NCBI GenBank assembly: GCA_964525045.1 | Contig: CAZGFD010000006.1 | Location: forward strand, 62,001-126,000 | Length of the DNA stretch: 64,000 nucleotides | Direction of reading: 5' to 3' | Origin: G020348185 sp964525045 | Lineage (GTDB): Bacteria > Nitrospirota > Nitrospiria > Nitrospirales > UBA8639 | Part shown: one piece after another, positions 50,118 through 60,071 of the stretch | How the letters are laid out: each line of letters begins with the position of its first letter | Numbering within the stretch: position 1 is the first letter of the stretch | The notes under the pieces: generated by a model | What the model was told of the DNA's origin: nothing | Database searches by the model: none | What the model saw: the letters and a program-made list of their open reading frames with translations, nothing else | Position numbers and translations under genes: made by a program

Positions 50118-53100
50118 ATGAAAAGACTCACATTAATTTTCTTGATTATGATAACCGCTCTTTTCCTAGCAGGGGCCACTGGCAACCCAGGAGGCAGGTT
50201 TACCGCAACCCTTACTGGAGCCGATGTGCGCCCCCCGGTGGATACTGAAACAGATGGGAGATTCTCGATCAGCTTCAACAAAGAAGATACCGAAGGAAGG
50301 GTGTATCTCAGAGTGAATGATGGAATCGGGATAACCGAAGCCCATCTTCATTGTCATGACCCGCGCCTGAATGACCCTATTGCCCTCATCCTTTTGGGAC
50401 CCATTTCTGGAGGAGAGGATATCGATAATGCCTTGGAGCCCTTCTTTTTGGGTGACGAACAGATAGCCGCCCAGAATTCGGAGTGTAAAATTACTAATCT
50501 CCGGGAACTTCGTGAAGCAATTGTGAAGGGAGAGGTCTACGCCAAGGTCCACAGTGTGGCCAACCCCGCCGGGGAGATCCAAGGTCAAGTTTCGTTTTAC
50601 CGCCAAGATATCGACGGAGATGGCCTCATCGATAGGCGTGACCCCGACATTGATGGAGACGGAATTCTGAATGCAGACGACGACACCCCATACACCCGGA
50701 ACCTTCCTAGGGGTGGGGTTGGGGGAGGAGGGTCTTCCCTTCCTCAACGAGCCGCTGGGACACCGCTGTTGGAGGAATCATATGCGGATATCCCCTGGCA
50801 CCAAAAGCTCAGCACCAAAGACAGCAATCTGATCGACATTCCGATTGTCATGCCCTATGAAGCCATCCCGTTCAACACAATAGGGGACGAGGCATGTAAA
50901 AAAGTCACCGATCCTATAAAACAAGCCCGCTGCATGTTGCGATACGGGATCGTAAATGTCATGGGGATGCATCGGACCGATACGCCTTATCAAGCCGGGA
51001 AGGCCCCAACGACGTGTCCGGATACGAATGAGAACTGTGTGGAAGTCGCCCTCAAAGTTCAACGCTTTCACACTGCCACAACGAATTCGAATGGGTACGA
51101 AGCCGATGTCATCAAGAATAATCCTGGAACGGCTATAAACGTAAATGCTCCACCCGATAAGCAAACAGTTACGATCCCCAGCTTAGGCTATGCGATCACC
51201 GAAGCAACCATGTTTGCGCCGTGGCTCCCGTGGTACACGGGGCATTACTGCGCCCAAGAGTTTGACAATGTCCATGACGCAGTCTGTTATGAGGATTATT
51301 TCACTACGATGATCCAAGCTACCGGTAATCCGGATGAGCCATGGTTGACAGAAGTCCCGGATGTCTTCGTTCCCCCCGGTGAGACGGGGATATTTACCAA
51401 GTTCTGTAAAGCCGGCCAGACTTCCTGCGACCTCTTACTTGGGAAAGTCAAGTGGCTGAAAAATGAGACCAAGACCGCGTGGGCGACAGACCCGGAGGTT
51501 ATTACGACCTTTCATGCATGTGGTGGACTCCATCCCAACACGCCCGATAATAATCCCGATAGGACGAAGGAACAATGCCAACAGGAAGTCGAAGACAGGA
51601 CCCAAAACCTCGTCAAGCAATTCAATGCGTCCATAACCGATAAAGACTACTTTTTCGATGATAAGCACCATTACCCATGGAATGAAACGGCAAAGACCAA
51701 GACGGAGTTGCAGACGGCCATTCAGACCAACCCATTTATCGGTGCCTATAACCTTACATGGTTCACGGCGGACGAACAAGGGGATGGGACGCCCCCCGAG
51801 CACCCCTATTGGTCATTTTTCAACGGAAAACACTATGTGTTACCCAAGCGATGTTTCCGGGCGAATTACTATCACGCACGACAGGGTAACACCAACCAAA
51901 TAAATATCTTGAAAGACTGCGCTCTCGATTTTGAAATCCACACCAACGGGTTTTTCGATCAGTGGGCCCCTCTCTTTGGGACAGGAGCCCTAACCCAAGA
52001 AAATATCCAGGATATTTTCGATGCCGATGGGGGCTTTGCGGCCAACCAGTATGGCCGCACCATGTTCCTGTTTGCCGGCGTGCCGGAACAACATGTGGCG
52101 GTCTCTTTCAAAAAGCAGGGCGACATGTCCATTCATGACAAGGTGTACGGATCCAGCATATATACCCAATACCTTCCGTTAGTTAATCCGGCGGATCTCA
52201 GCCTCAGGACAAAGGGATACACCGATCAATACTGGCACAGTATGCTCATGAGTAATCATATGAACCAGACGGTCGATCATTTTATTCGCGGGATTCGGGG
52301 CCGCTCATTGTGGCACAATGAGTACCGGTCCCACCTCATGTACCTAACAAGAACAACCAAAACTCTCCTCGGCAATAAAGTCTGGGAATCTTTAGGCCAT
52401 GTGGACTTTCCTGCGGGTTTTCAGACAGCCAAAAAAGATAAAGCCCCGTTTCATGGAAACACGTGCGATTCCTGCCATATCCGAAACGGCAGCGGTATCC
52501 CATTAATGCCGAATAGGTCTTTACCTTTAATTCATCAAGAGAGAGGAATGGGTCTAGGTTATAATATCAGGCTGGACGAAACCTACTCGAACACATCCTC
52601 TCCTCCGGAAACCGGCCAAGCAGAAATCCCGGCCATGAAAATGGTCTTGTTCGACTTGGGGGAGAAGGAAGGGGATCAATGCGACGTGAACGATCACACA
52701 ATCGGCACGTTCGAGCCGAATTATTATACGAACAAGATCATGAATTTTTACGGCAACAGTCTTCATGTCAACCAGAAGAATCCTGACAATATCGGCCGCC
52801 TCACTCTACCCAGATACGATTTGACATATGAGGAATTCGAGAATGGCGATGGCAAAGGCTATGAAATTGTGGATCCAACCACACGCAAGGATAGATCGGA
52901 TGAAACCAAACCCAATGAAACCTATAAAACGTGGTACGTTGAAATCGCCGGGTATAATTACGGAACATGTGACAAGGACCTGGCTTTCAATCCCCCGCCG
53001 AATGGCGACGTGAACTGGCCAACCGAGTGCAGCGAGGTAATTGGTGGTTCGGTTGAAGATGCCCTCAACGGCCGTCCTCAACAGCCATCAGATACAACGA

Positions 53101-54212
53101 ACGTGGTCGGTCACATGCACCTGTTAGGGCACCGCCTGGGGAACTCACCGCTGATTGAAATGATTCCGGATAGCACGATCATGGCCACCGAAACGGCCCA
53201 GAAAACGAGCTTAAAGTTTCCTGGTTGTTACGGTCTGGCTGCGGGGACAAGGAGCGGGGATAACCCCAACGATTTTCATTATCAAACCTGCTCTTCCGGG
53301 CAACGGGGTCATGGGGAAAATGATTGCTACATTAGCCGGTTCGGGTGGATAGGTGACCGCGCCTCTCTGGAAGATCAAATCGCCAATGCAGCAAGTGTGG
53401 AAATGAATATTACTTCTAAAGAAAGTTACAAGAGCATCAATCCCAATCCCCAGAATGCAAGAGAGCTCGTCCGATACGAAGATCGCCTTTGCGGCCCGGC
53501 TGATAAAATTTGCACCGGTGTAAAAGGGGAAAACCTGAAAACCTCTAATTCTGACATTTCGGAACAAGAAATCCGGGACATGGCCACCTACCAACGTTGG
53601 ATTGGCATTCCTAACCGAGCAGAATATCAGGTGTCCAGTGAGATCGTTCAAAAAGGCGAGCAAGTGTTCAAAGACCTGCAGTGCCAAAGTTGCCATGTCA
53701 TCGACAAAATCGTGTTTGTCAATGACGATAATATGTTGCCCGATGAGGAACGAACCCGACTAAGCAAATTGCAGCAAGGTCAGCCGGATTACCCCTTCAT
53801 TTCTTATCTCGGCACCGACTTATTGCTGCATGACATGGGATATTTATCGCAAGTCGCCAAAGCGCCTGAGGGAGTCACCATCCGGAAATCCGAGGACGGC
53901 ACAGTAAAGGAGGAATACAAGCCGTGGATCCAGAAAATCAGGACTCCAGCCTTGAAAGGACTGCGGTTCAATCGATTTGTGACTGACTCGATCCATAACA
54001 CCAAGGCGCCTCATTTTTTAAAAACCACCCCTCCCAACAAAGCCACTGTGGCCTGTGATTTTTTGTTACATGATGGCCGGGCCTGCGATGCCATTGAAGC
54101 GGCGTATCTTCATGACGGACCGGCGATCAATGAATTGGGAATGATCAAAAAGCTGAATGATTTAACTCTAGAGAAGTTGAACCAATTGCGCGCCTTTTTG
54201 TATTCGCTGTAA
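50118..54212 (+). CDS. Large exported CHRD / Ca-binding / di-haem oxidoreductase protein
   Basis: The 1364-residue protein has a signal peptide (about 1-20). Order: a CHRD domain (about 27-157, with ATLTGADVRPPVDTETDG, THLHCHD and AGEIQGQV-type features); acidic Ca-binding repeats (DIDGDGLIDRRDPDIDGDGILNADDD, about 171-197); a long region to about 770 without a known family; then a di-haem oxidoreductase (DHOR/DUF1111-like) part with haem sites CDSCH at 783-787 and CQSCH at 1189-1193 and the LLHDGRACDAIEAAYLHDGPA terminal motif. So it is a periplasmic or surface redox protein. It is strongly promoted and transcribed alone. An electron-transfer or peroxidase-like role is inferred; the substrate is unknown. 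Confidence 0.85.
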   Translation: MKRLTLIFLIMITALFLAGATGNPGGRFTATLTGADVRPPVDTETDGRFSISFNKEDTEGRVYLRVNDGIGITEAHLHCHDPRLNDPIALILLGPISGGEDIDNALEPFFLGDEQIAAQNSECKITNLRELREAIVKGEVYAKVHSVANPAGEIQGQVSFYRQDIDGDGLIDRRDPDIDGDGILNADDDTPYTRNLPRGGVGGGGSSLPQRAAGTPLLEESYADIPWHQKLSTKDSNLIDIPIVMPYEAIPFNTIGDEACKKVTDPIKQARCMLRYGIVNVMGMHRTDTPYQAGKAPTTCPDTNENCVEVALKVQRFHTATTNSNGYEADVIKNNPGTAINVNAPPDKQTVTIPSLGYAITEATMFAPWLPWYTGHYCAQEFDNVHDAVCYEDYFTTMIQATGNPDEPWLTEVPDVFVPPGETGIFTKFCKAGQTSCDLLLGKVKWLKNETKTAWATDPEVITTFHACGGLHPNTPDNNPDRTKEQCQQEVEDRTQNLVKQFNASITDKDYFFDDKHHYPWNETAKTKTELQTAIQTNPFIGAYNLTWFTADEQGDGTPPEHPYWSFFNGKHYVLPKRCFRANYYHARQGNTNQINILKDCALDFEIHTNGFFDQWAPLFGTGALTQENIQDIFDADGGFAANQYGRTMFLFAGVPEQHVAVSFKKQGDMSIHDKVYGSSIYTQYLPLVNPADLSLRTKGYTDQYWHSMLMSNHMNQTVDHFIRGIRGRSLWHNEYRSHLMYLTRTTKTLLGNKVWESLGHVDFPAGFQTAKKDKAPFHGNTCDSCHIRNGSGIPLMPNRSLPLIHQERGMGLGYNIRLDETYSNTSSPPETGQAEIPAMKMVLFDLGEKEGDQCDVNDHTIGTFEPNYYTNKIMNFYGNSLHVNQKNPDNIGRLTLPRYDLTYEEFENGDGKGYEIVDPTTRKDRSDETKPNETYKTWYVEIAGYNYGTCDKDLAFNPPPNGDVNWPTECSEVIGGSVEDALNGRPQQPSDTTNVVGHMHLLGHRLGNSPLIEMIPDSTIMATETAQKTSLKFPGCYGLAAGTRSGDNPNDFHYQTCSSGQRGHGENDCYISRFGWIGDRASLEDQIANAASVEMNITSKESYKSINPNPQNARELVRYEDRLCGPADKICTGVKGENLKTSNSDISEQEIRDMATYQRWIGIPNRAEYQVSSEIVQKGEQVFKDLQCQSCHVIDKIVFVNDDNMLPDEERTRLSKLQQGQPDYPFISYLGTDLLLHDMGYLSQVAKAPEGVTIRKSEDGTVKEEYKPWIQKIRTPALKGLRFNRFVTDSIHNTKAPHFLKTTPPNKATVACDFLLHDGRACDAIEAAYLHDGPAINELGMIKKLNDLTLEKLNQLRAFLYSL

Positions 54213-54436
54213 AAATATTTAGCAAATAAAATCATAAGGGTCTTAAGGAGTCGCCCTCACATGCCTTTTCCCCTTTGGCCCAGATAATTTCACTCAATTT
54301 ATTTTCAGAGTTTCGCCGGCTTTTCCCGTTCTTACCTCACTCCCTTTTCCCTTTCTGCTCTGAGGGGTTTCCTTTCGCAACCCAGAGACTTATATTTGAG
54401 GACAACGTCCCTCTTTGATTGTTCAACAATAAGATT

Positions 54437-55348
54437 ATGATTGACGGACTCAACTACTACCAAATCCTCGGCCTTCCTGAAGACGCGCTCCTCAAGGAAA
54501 TACAGAGGGCGTGGCGGAAATTCGTCAAGGAGAATCATGAGGATTTAGTACCACCGGAAGAGCGGAGGGCTGCAAAAGAAAGAATGTTCAGGATAAACGA
54601 AGCCTATGCCGTGCTTAGCAACGAAGATAAACGGGCTCATTACGATAATTCGTACATGCTGAACGGCGGTTCAAAGATTGAACTTGTACGGATGAGGGTC
54701 AGAAAAGTCAAAGAAATCATGCAACAAGATCGTTCTCTCATTACGGGAGAAGAAATAAAAATTATCGAATCCATAATCGATTATCTTGACAGGAAAACGC
54801 AGGAAACGTGCTTTAGCTGGATGATTGCAATCTTATCCAACCGTCCGGAAATGGCGAAACATACCGTTTCCCTGGCTTTTGACGAGCAGCTATTAAACGT
54901 GGACACCAGGTTGTTTAATACGCTGTTGGAAAAAGCGCCTCATGTCATTACATTCGAAAAAGTCTACCTCTATGGAGAGGACATCATAGGCATTAGCGGA
55001 AAAGAGAACAAGGAAAGAAATTACAACCAGCTTGCCCGCGTACTGTGCCACCGCCTGGATTTGGCAAAGCACTTCGTGTATCCGGCATTTCAGGAGCAGG
55101 CCTCCGGTTGTGAAAGCGGCTTGCTTCGAACGTTGCTGGAGCTAGCACCGGAAGTCATTACCCAGGAAGATTTTGAGAATTTTGTTGAGGCCGTTCACGA
55201 AATACGCTGGCATATAAACAGTCAGTTACGAAACTATAATGAGCAAGCCATTGCCTGGATTCTAAAAGCAAGGTCGGATCTCATACGAAAGCCGGAAAAG
55301 AAAAAACAAAAGAACGATCTTCCGTTCCCTCTACGGGCAGGCTCGTAA
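54437..55348 (+). CDS. Degenerate J-domain protein with internal helical duplication
   Basis: The 303-residue protein opens with a J-domain (NYYQILGLPEDALLKEIQRAWRKFV...NEAYAVLSNEDKRAHYD, about 5-70), but the HPD motif that stimulates DnaK reads HED (ENHEDL), so classical activity is doubtful. Beyond residue 110 two similar segments repeat: KHTVSLAFDEQLL...LLEKAPHVIT and KHFVYPAFQEQAS...LLELAPEVIT. The tail is basic. ATG 54437 is preferred over TTG 54419. No membrane or export signal. Function unknown. Confidence 0.78.
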   Translation: MIDGLNYYQILGLPEDALLKEIQRAWRKFVKENHEDLVPPEERRAAKERMFRINEAYAVLSNEDKRAHYDNSYMLNGGSKIELVRMRVRKVKEIMQQDRSLITGEEIKIIESIIDYLDRKTQETCFSWMIAILSNRPEMAKHTVSLAFDEQLLNVDTRLFNTLLEKAPHVITFEKVYLYGEDIIGISGKENKERNYNQLARVLCHRLDLAKHFVYPAFQEQASGCESGLLRTLLELAPEVITQEDFENFVEAVHEIRWHINSQLRNYNEQAIAWILKARSDLIRKPEKKKQKNDLPFPLRAGS

Positions 55349-55415
55349 AGAGCTGTTTCCATTTTCGTTGTAAACCCTTCCCGACCCTTATTAGCAATCC
55401 TTTTGGTGACTTATT

Positions 55416-56732
55416 TCAGGATGAACCTCCATGGTTTACCATGCTAGGCTTGAAGAGCCCTCGCCTAATTAAATACACTCCCCCAACCGATATCATCAAA
55501 GCTCCCCCAACGGACATCAGATAAGTAAATCGTTGAAAAAAGATAAAAATTGAATCACCACTATGCCAAATCTCTTTATACAATAGAACCGCAATCACTC
55601 CGGTGTAGCCAATGGCATCAGCCAGGTAAATGGCGAAAACTGCCGTACCAACAACGCTGGCATGGGCGATCAGACGGTCAAATAACACGGAACCGAACGG
55701 GACATACGCGAGGTAGGACCCTAACCCTACCAGGGTCATCCACCAGAAGCCGGGAATCCTATTGGCCTCAAAGAGAACAGTACTCGTCCCCATCAATAGC
55801 AGACCTAGTGTCATTAAGGTAAAAACACCTATGAGCCCGAAGAGGTTGTTGCGAATGAGGTTGAGCATCACTAAAGAACACATCACACCGAAAGCGACGA
55901 TTGTTTCGGTTCTTGTAAAGATAGCCATTTCACCCGCATAGCCAAGGGAACTGAATATTTCGATGCCAAAGTTATCTCTGAAATCCCTGTACGCCGTGAG
56001 AAAGAAATACGTGATGACAAGAAGGATCAGTCCGGGAAGAAAATGCAAAACGAATATTCGGCGTTCGGAACCGTTCATTGGTTTTCTTTCTACCCTCTCC
56101 GCTCTATCACCTCGGGACGGGGGGGGAACCTGGTCCAATAACCAGGCGGCGATCAGAAAGAATGGGAAAAAGCAAAGCCCTGTGACGGCGGGCATCCACC
56201 ATTCCGAAATCTGAAAATTCATCATGAGAGCTCGCCCCACATCCTTAACGACTCCACTAGCGACAATGAAAGAACAACTGAGGCCGCCAAGGAGAAGTTC
56301 GGAGGTTCGCCGTCCTTCGAGATATAACACAACAAGGCCCCACACCATGCCCAAAGGGACCCCATTGAGAAAGATCGTAAACACCTTCAAATGAATCGGA
56401 ACAAGGGCGAAAAGGATGAGTGAGACTTCAGCAAATACAATTAAAATGACAAGTGCATAAAGGCGATTGCTCCGGATTATCTCCGAACAGACTTTCATCC
56501 CAATATATTTTGACATCGCATAGCCGAGAACTTGACTAATGACCAATGCGGCTTTCAGGGTAAAACCTCCCACCTCATACCCGCTGTAAGCCGCTGCGGC
56601 AAACGGCTTACGAAAGGCGTACATCGTAAAGTAAGTCGAAAAAGCAAAAAAGATTGCGTAAAAAACGAAAATGGCACTGGGAGCCGACTCCAACCATTTC
56701 GTTAACACCGATTCATTTTTTCCTTTTTCCAT
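55416..56732 (-). CDS. DUF5690 family MFS-like transporter
   Basis: The 438-residue membrane protein has about 12 hydrophobic helices. The opening (FVFYAIFFAFSTYFTMYAFRKPFAAAAYSG) is characteristic of DUF5690, which is related to the major facilitator superfamily. A charged cytoplasmic loop (about 203-225) splits the two halves. The substrate is unknown. It stands alone with no visible partner. Confidence 0.85.
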   Translation of the reverse strand: MEKGKNESVLTKWLESAPSAIFVFYAIFFAFSTYFTMYAFRKPFAAAAYSGYEVGGFTLKAALVISQVLGYAMSKYIGMKVCSEIIRSNRLYALVILIVFAEVSLILFALVPIHLKVFTIFLNGVPLGMVWGLVVLYLEGRRTSELLLGGLSCSFIVASGVVKDVGRALMMNFQISEWWMPAVTGLCFFPFFLIAAWLLDQVPPPSRGDRAERVERKPMNGSERRIFVLHFLPGLILLVITYFFLTAYRDFRDNFGIEIFSSLGYAGEMAIFTRTETIVAFGVMCSLVMLNLIRNNLFGLIGVFTLMTLGLLLMGTSTVLFEANRIPGFWWMTLVGLGSYLAYVPFGSVLFDRLIAHASVVGTAVFAIYLADAIGYTGVIAVLLYKEIWHSGDSIFIFFQRFTYLMSVGGALMISVGGVYLIRRGLFKPSMVNHGGSS

Positions 56733-56909
56733 TCAGAACACCTTGATGTGTAACAGAATATTGAGGCAACCTAGTTTGACCAACTCTCCCAACTTTGTCC
56801 AGCTTTCACATTATGGGAAAATTCTCCCTCATTCCCCTTCATCCTTAGGTCAGGAATGTTTCGCCGGTTTATAAAAATAAACCCGACCCCTTTTTGTCAG
56901 AACCCCTCC

Positions 56910-58268
56910 CTATTTTCCTACATGACCTCGAAGGACATTATAATCATAGGCACGCTGGCCCGTGCGTCGAAGTCCAAGATCGTGCTTTTCCATTTCATTA
57001 ATCATAGAGGCCACTTTGGCCAGATCCCCGGTCTTGCCACAATAATGCCTGGGGGTTTCTCCGTTGAGCAAAGGTGAAGGTTCTTCTGCCCAGTCCAAAT
57101 AAATGGATCCGAGAAACTCGGCAAGCAATTTTTGCTCCTCATCCTTTGACACGACAACCGGGGGGGCACTGTAGGTGTCCGACAGCAAATCGACTTGGGG
57201 GGGAAGATGAGTTGGGGGAGCGAGTGTTTCCCCTTTAAAATGCAAAGAGAAACCAAAGATTGACGCTAGTTGATGTTTCAGGGAATCAAGCGTCTCAGCG
57301 GAATTGGATTCCACAATTAACTGGGTGGAAGTCAGGGACAACCGAGCAACTGATCGCTGAGGAGTTGTGACCATCCATGTTAACCCATCCTTCAAGGATC
57401 TGCCTGAGCCTTCCTCCTTCCCGGCCTTCAGGAGTTCGCAATCGTTCACCTGGCTCATTCCTTCAGACAAAAAAGTGAACTCGCTGTGCTCATACAAGGC
57501 AATGGCGTAAAAGAACGGCTGCCCCCCTTCGTTTACGTATTCAACGTGCGCATCAGCCACTGCCAGCGCTCCCCTTCTTACCTTTGCCAGATTCCAATTC
57601 ATCAAATACCCATAGCGTTTTGCGAACTCCGGCCATTCCCCCAATCCAAATTCACCAGATGCCACTTCAATCTCCCGCCGAAGATCATCGGTGAATTTAA
57701 ATACCGCCTGTCCTATGATTTCTGACAACACCACGGCTGCTCCGGGCAGAGAAACGGCATCAACATGACGAATCAGACGGGTCAGGAGAACCTGGCCTGG
57801 ACGGAGAGCTAACGGTTGAATAGGGGTTCGAACATAAAATTCTGCCCCATCGCCCATGGACCGGAGGTGGAGAATATCACCGTCGTGGGCGGAATCCAAG
57901 CCGGCAATGGTCAACAGATCCGCATATGAATGACGAAAGGGATCCAACCAAACCCGTTCTTCTTCAGGCACATGTTCCGTAACAAGATCTCGAATCTGTT
58001 CAACCAGAGAAGGGTGACCATCATTGGGAAGGTAGTCGGCAAACAAATACAAATGAGCGAGAGCGACTTCTTCCGGGAAGGGGGATAACGGTATCCCACC
58101 CTGTGCATCCAAATAGGGCTCAAGGACAAAACTCACGGCGAGTTCACGTTGTAAACGAAAATCGGACTGAAGGGATTGTTTCTCCAGTCGACGCAGCAGA
58201 GCCTCTAACCCTGGATTATTGGGGGCACACCAATCAGAGGTGGGAATGGGGGAAGTGACAGGCATCAC
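56910..58268 (-). CDS. Conserved protein of unknown function with MbcA/ParS-like C-terminus
   Basis: The 452-residue cytoplasmic protein is unrecognised over most of its length. It has a helical N-terminal third and a mixed alpha/beta middle (about 130-350). The last 70 residues (FLGSIYLDWAEEPSPLLNGETPRHYC...GDLAKVASMINEMEKHDLG) resemble the MbcA/ParS/Xre (DUF2384) toxin-binding domain, a tentative match. It is the second gene after a universal stress protein, 15 bases apart, so the two are co-expressed. ATG 58265 or GTG 58268 starts it; AAAAAGG lies just upstream. Confidence 0.6.
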   Translation of the reverse strand: MMPVTSPIPTSDWCAPNNPGLEALLRRLEKQSLQSDFRLQRELAVSFVLEPYLDAQGGIPLSPFPEEVALAHLYLFADYLPNDGHPSLVEQIRDLVTEHVPEEERVWLDPFRHSYADLLTIAGLDSAHDGDILHLRSMGDGAEFYVRTPIQPLALRPGQVLLTRLIRHVDAVSLPGAAVVLSEIIGQAVFKFTDDLRREIEVASGEFGLGEWPEFAKRYGYLMNWNLAKVRRGALAVADAHVEYVNEGGQPFFYAIALYEHSEFTFLSEGMSQVNDCELLKAGKEEGSGRSLKDGLTWMVTTPQRSVARLSLTSTQLIVESNSAETLDSLKHQLASIFGFSLHFKGETLAPPTHLPPQVDLLSDTYSAPPVVVSKDEEQKLLAEFLGSIYLDWAEEPSPLLNGETPRHYCGKTGDLAKVASMINEMEKHDLGLRRTGQRAYDYNVLRGHVGK

Positions 58269-58283
58269 CTTTTTGATTAACCG

Positions 58284-59240
58284 CTATGCGTGGGGAGAAC
58301 CCTCATGGTGAAATTTGGGGCTCCTCACCGTAAGAATCGGAGATGAGCTTCTGCGGAGGACTCCAGCGGTAATACTCCCCATGACGAGGCGAGAGAGGCC
58401 CCGGCGCCCATGGGTCCCCATCACCACAAGGTTGGCTTGTGTTGCCTTGATTCCCTCTAAGATCGCATCCACCGCCGGTTTGTCAGCCAGCCGATAATCC
58501 GCACGAAGGTCTTCCTTCTTTAAAACCCCCGTCAGTTCGGATAGCCGGGCTTCGACTTGGTGCCGAAAATGTTTATCTTCGATCGGGTGCGAAAGATTAA
58601 AATCGAGACTATAGGATAATGGTTCAACAACGTGGATAAGAGACACTGACATATCACAAGATTTTGCCAGCCGCGTTCCATATTCAAAAGCATCCAAGGA
58701 ACAATCGGAAAAGTCTATTGGAAGCAAGAGATGGCCGAACGTGACACTTGGCATCTCCATCTCCATGGTTTCCGGTAGATCAGCCCAATCGAAGGATCTA
58801 TCTTCTCTGTCTGGAATAATTAACACGGGACATGGCGCCTGACAGATGACCCTTTCAGCGACACTCCCCATCAAGACGCGGTCGAGACCACTCCATCCGT
58901 GGGCCCCCATCATAATGAGATCGCCTTGGTTGTTTTGGGCAAACTGACAAACTTGGTCAGCAGGAATCCCCACTAGCAGCTCAGCTTGCACATTAAGAAC
59001 ATAGGCATTCCCCCATGAGGCATATTTTTTCAGTCTTTCACGAGACCCTTGGATTTGTTCTTCAATATTGACGTAAACAATGGCTTCTTCAATATCCAGG
59101 CTCGCATAGTTCCTCGCTACATGGATAATCGTCAACTGAGCCTCAAAGAACCTGGCCCAGGCCAACGCGTACCCAAAAGCTTTAAATGAGCAAGCAGAAA
59201 AATCGGTGGCAAAAATAATTCGGTGGACAAGATTCTCCAT
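58284..59240 (-). CDS. Tandem UspA universal stress protein
   Basis: The 318-residue protein has two UspA domains. The first ends MGAHGWSGLDRVLMGSVAERVICQAPCPVL and the second MGTHGRRGLSRLVMGSITAGVLRRSSSPIL; both fit G-2x-G-9x-GS, so both halves probably bind ATP. Opening RIIFATDFSACSFKAFGYAL is typical. ATG 59240 is used; TTG 59252 is the longer option. It heads an operon with the DUF2384-like protein. Confidence 0.9.
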   Translation of the reverse strand: MENLVHRIIFATDFSACSFKAFGYALAWARFFEAQLTIIHVARNYASLDIEEAIVYVNIEEQIQGSRERLKKYASWGNAYVLNVQAELLVGIPADQVCQFAQNNQGDLIMMGAHGWSGLDRVLMGSVAERVICQAPCPVLIIPDREDRSFDWADLPETMEMEMPSVTFGHLLLPIDFSDCSLDAFEYGTRLAKSCDMSVSLIHVVEPLSYSLDFNLSHPIEDKHFRHQVEARLSELTGVLKKEDLRADYRLADKPAVDAILEGIKATQANLVVMGTHGRRGLSRLVMGSITAGVLRRSSSPILTVRSPKFHHEGSPHA

Positions 59241-59290
59241 CGGACTCGTCAAAGAAGATGTTCAATGTCTCTTGAAATCCATTATCTATG

Positions 59291-59329
59291 ACCCGAAACT
59301 CGAAACTCGAAACACGGAACCTGAAACCC
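59291..59329. repeat. Heptamer-periodic repeat (copy e)
   Basis: Read on the minus strand: GTTTCAG, GTTCCGT, GTTTCGA, GTTTCGA, GTTTCGG. It occupies the spacer between the cupredoxin stop and the universal stress protein start. Confidence 0.75.
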
Positions 59330-59347
59330 AAGGCATTGGGTTTGGAA

Positions 59348-59773
59348 TCAAACTGCCCCTACACTCAAGAGGAGGATTTCTCCCTTCATATCTGAGTGAA
59401 TCGAACATTGGAATTGGTATCGCCCTGGCCGTTCGATTACGAAACGAAATGTCACTTCGCGGCCGGGATCTATAAATGCGCCCCCAATATTATCTCCATA
59501 GGTAATTACTCCCTCATTTTCAACTCGTGTCGAGCTGTCCTGAAAAATGGCGGAACCAAAATCATGACGTACATTATCTTCGTTTCTCACGTGAATGACT
59601 GTTGCAGCATTCAGCTGAAGGGGCATTTGGGTCGTTCGAAAAGTGAAATCCTTAATGGACACCTCGACATGTTGCTCTGGTTGGGCACTGACTTGGGCGA
59701 CCCCCATCATCAATACACAGCCTATCAACATTCCTATTTTCGCCTCTCCCACCCTTCGTATGTGTTGCACCAT
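59348..59773 (-). CDS. Exported cupredoxin (type 1 copper) protein
   Basis: Periplasmic blue-copper-like electron carrier, 141 residues with a signal peptide ending near VSA|QP. The copper set is visible: His70 (NVRHDF), Cys123, His126 and Met129 in CSIHSDMKG. The fold looks like the nitrosocyanin/plastocyanin branch with an added loop between residues 75 and 105. ATG 59773 is chosen because AAGGAGGT lies eight bases before it; an ATG at 59815 is rejected. Nitrite oxidisers carry many such proteins for electron transfer; the partner is unknown. Confidence 0.85.
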   Translation of the reverse strand: MVQHIRRVGEAKIGMLIGCVLMMGVAQVSAQPEQHVEVSIKDFTFRTTQMPLQLNAATVIHVRNEDNVRHDFGSAIFQDSSTRVENEGVITYGDNIGGAFIDPGREVTFRFVIERPGRYQFQCSIHSDMKGEILLLSVGAV

Positions 59774-60071
59774 CGTTGTTGACCTCCTTCTTGTTCTTCC
59801 ATTAAACGATAACACTTTTTATCCCTCTTTCAACTTTCATTGTATCTTCTCACACTCCTGCCGCCTAACAGATAGACCGGATGGACTCATCATGAGGGAT
59901 AGAATCTACCCTCCCACGCAATCATTGTAAGGGAAGGGATTTTAAGGCGGCCACCCTGGTCAGAAAAAAGGGATACACCCTACCTTTCAGGTTTCAAGAA
60001 AAGAGAACAGCTCTCTCTCACCCTGATACCTTTTTTCAAATCAAGAATCCCTGACGTTTTCAATGTTTAAT

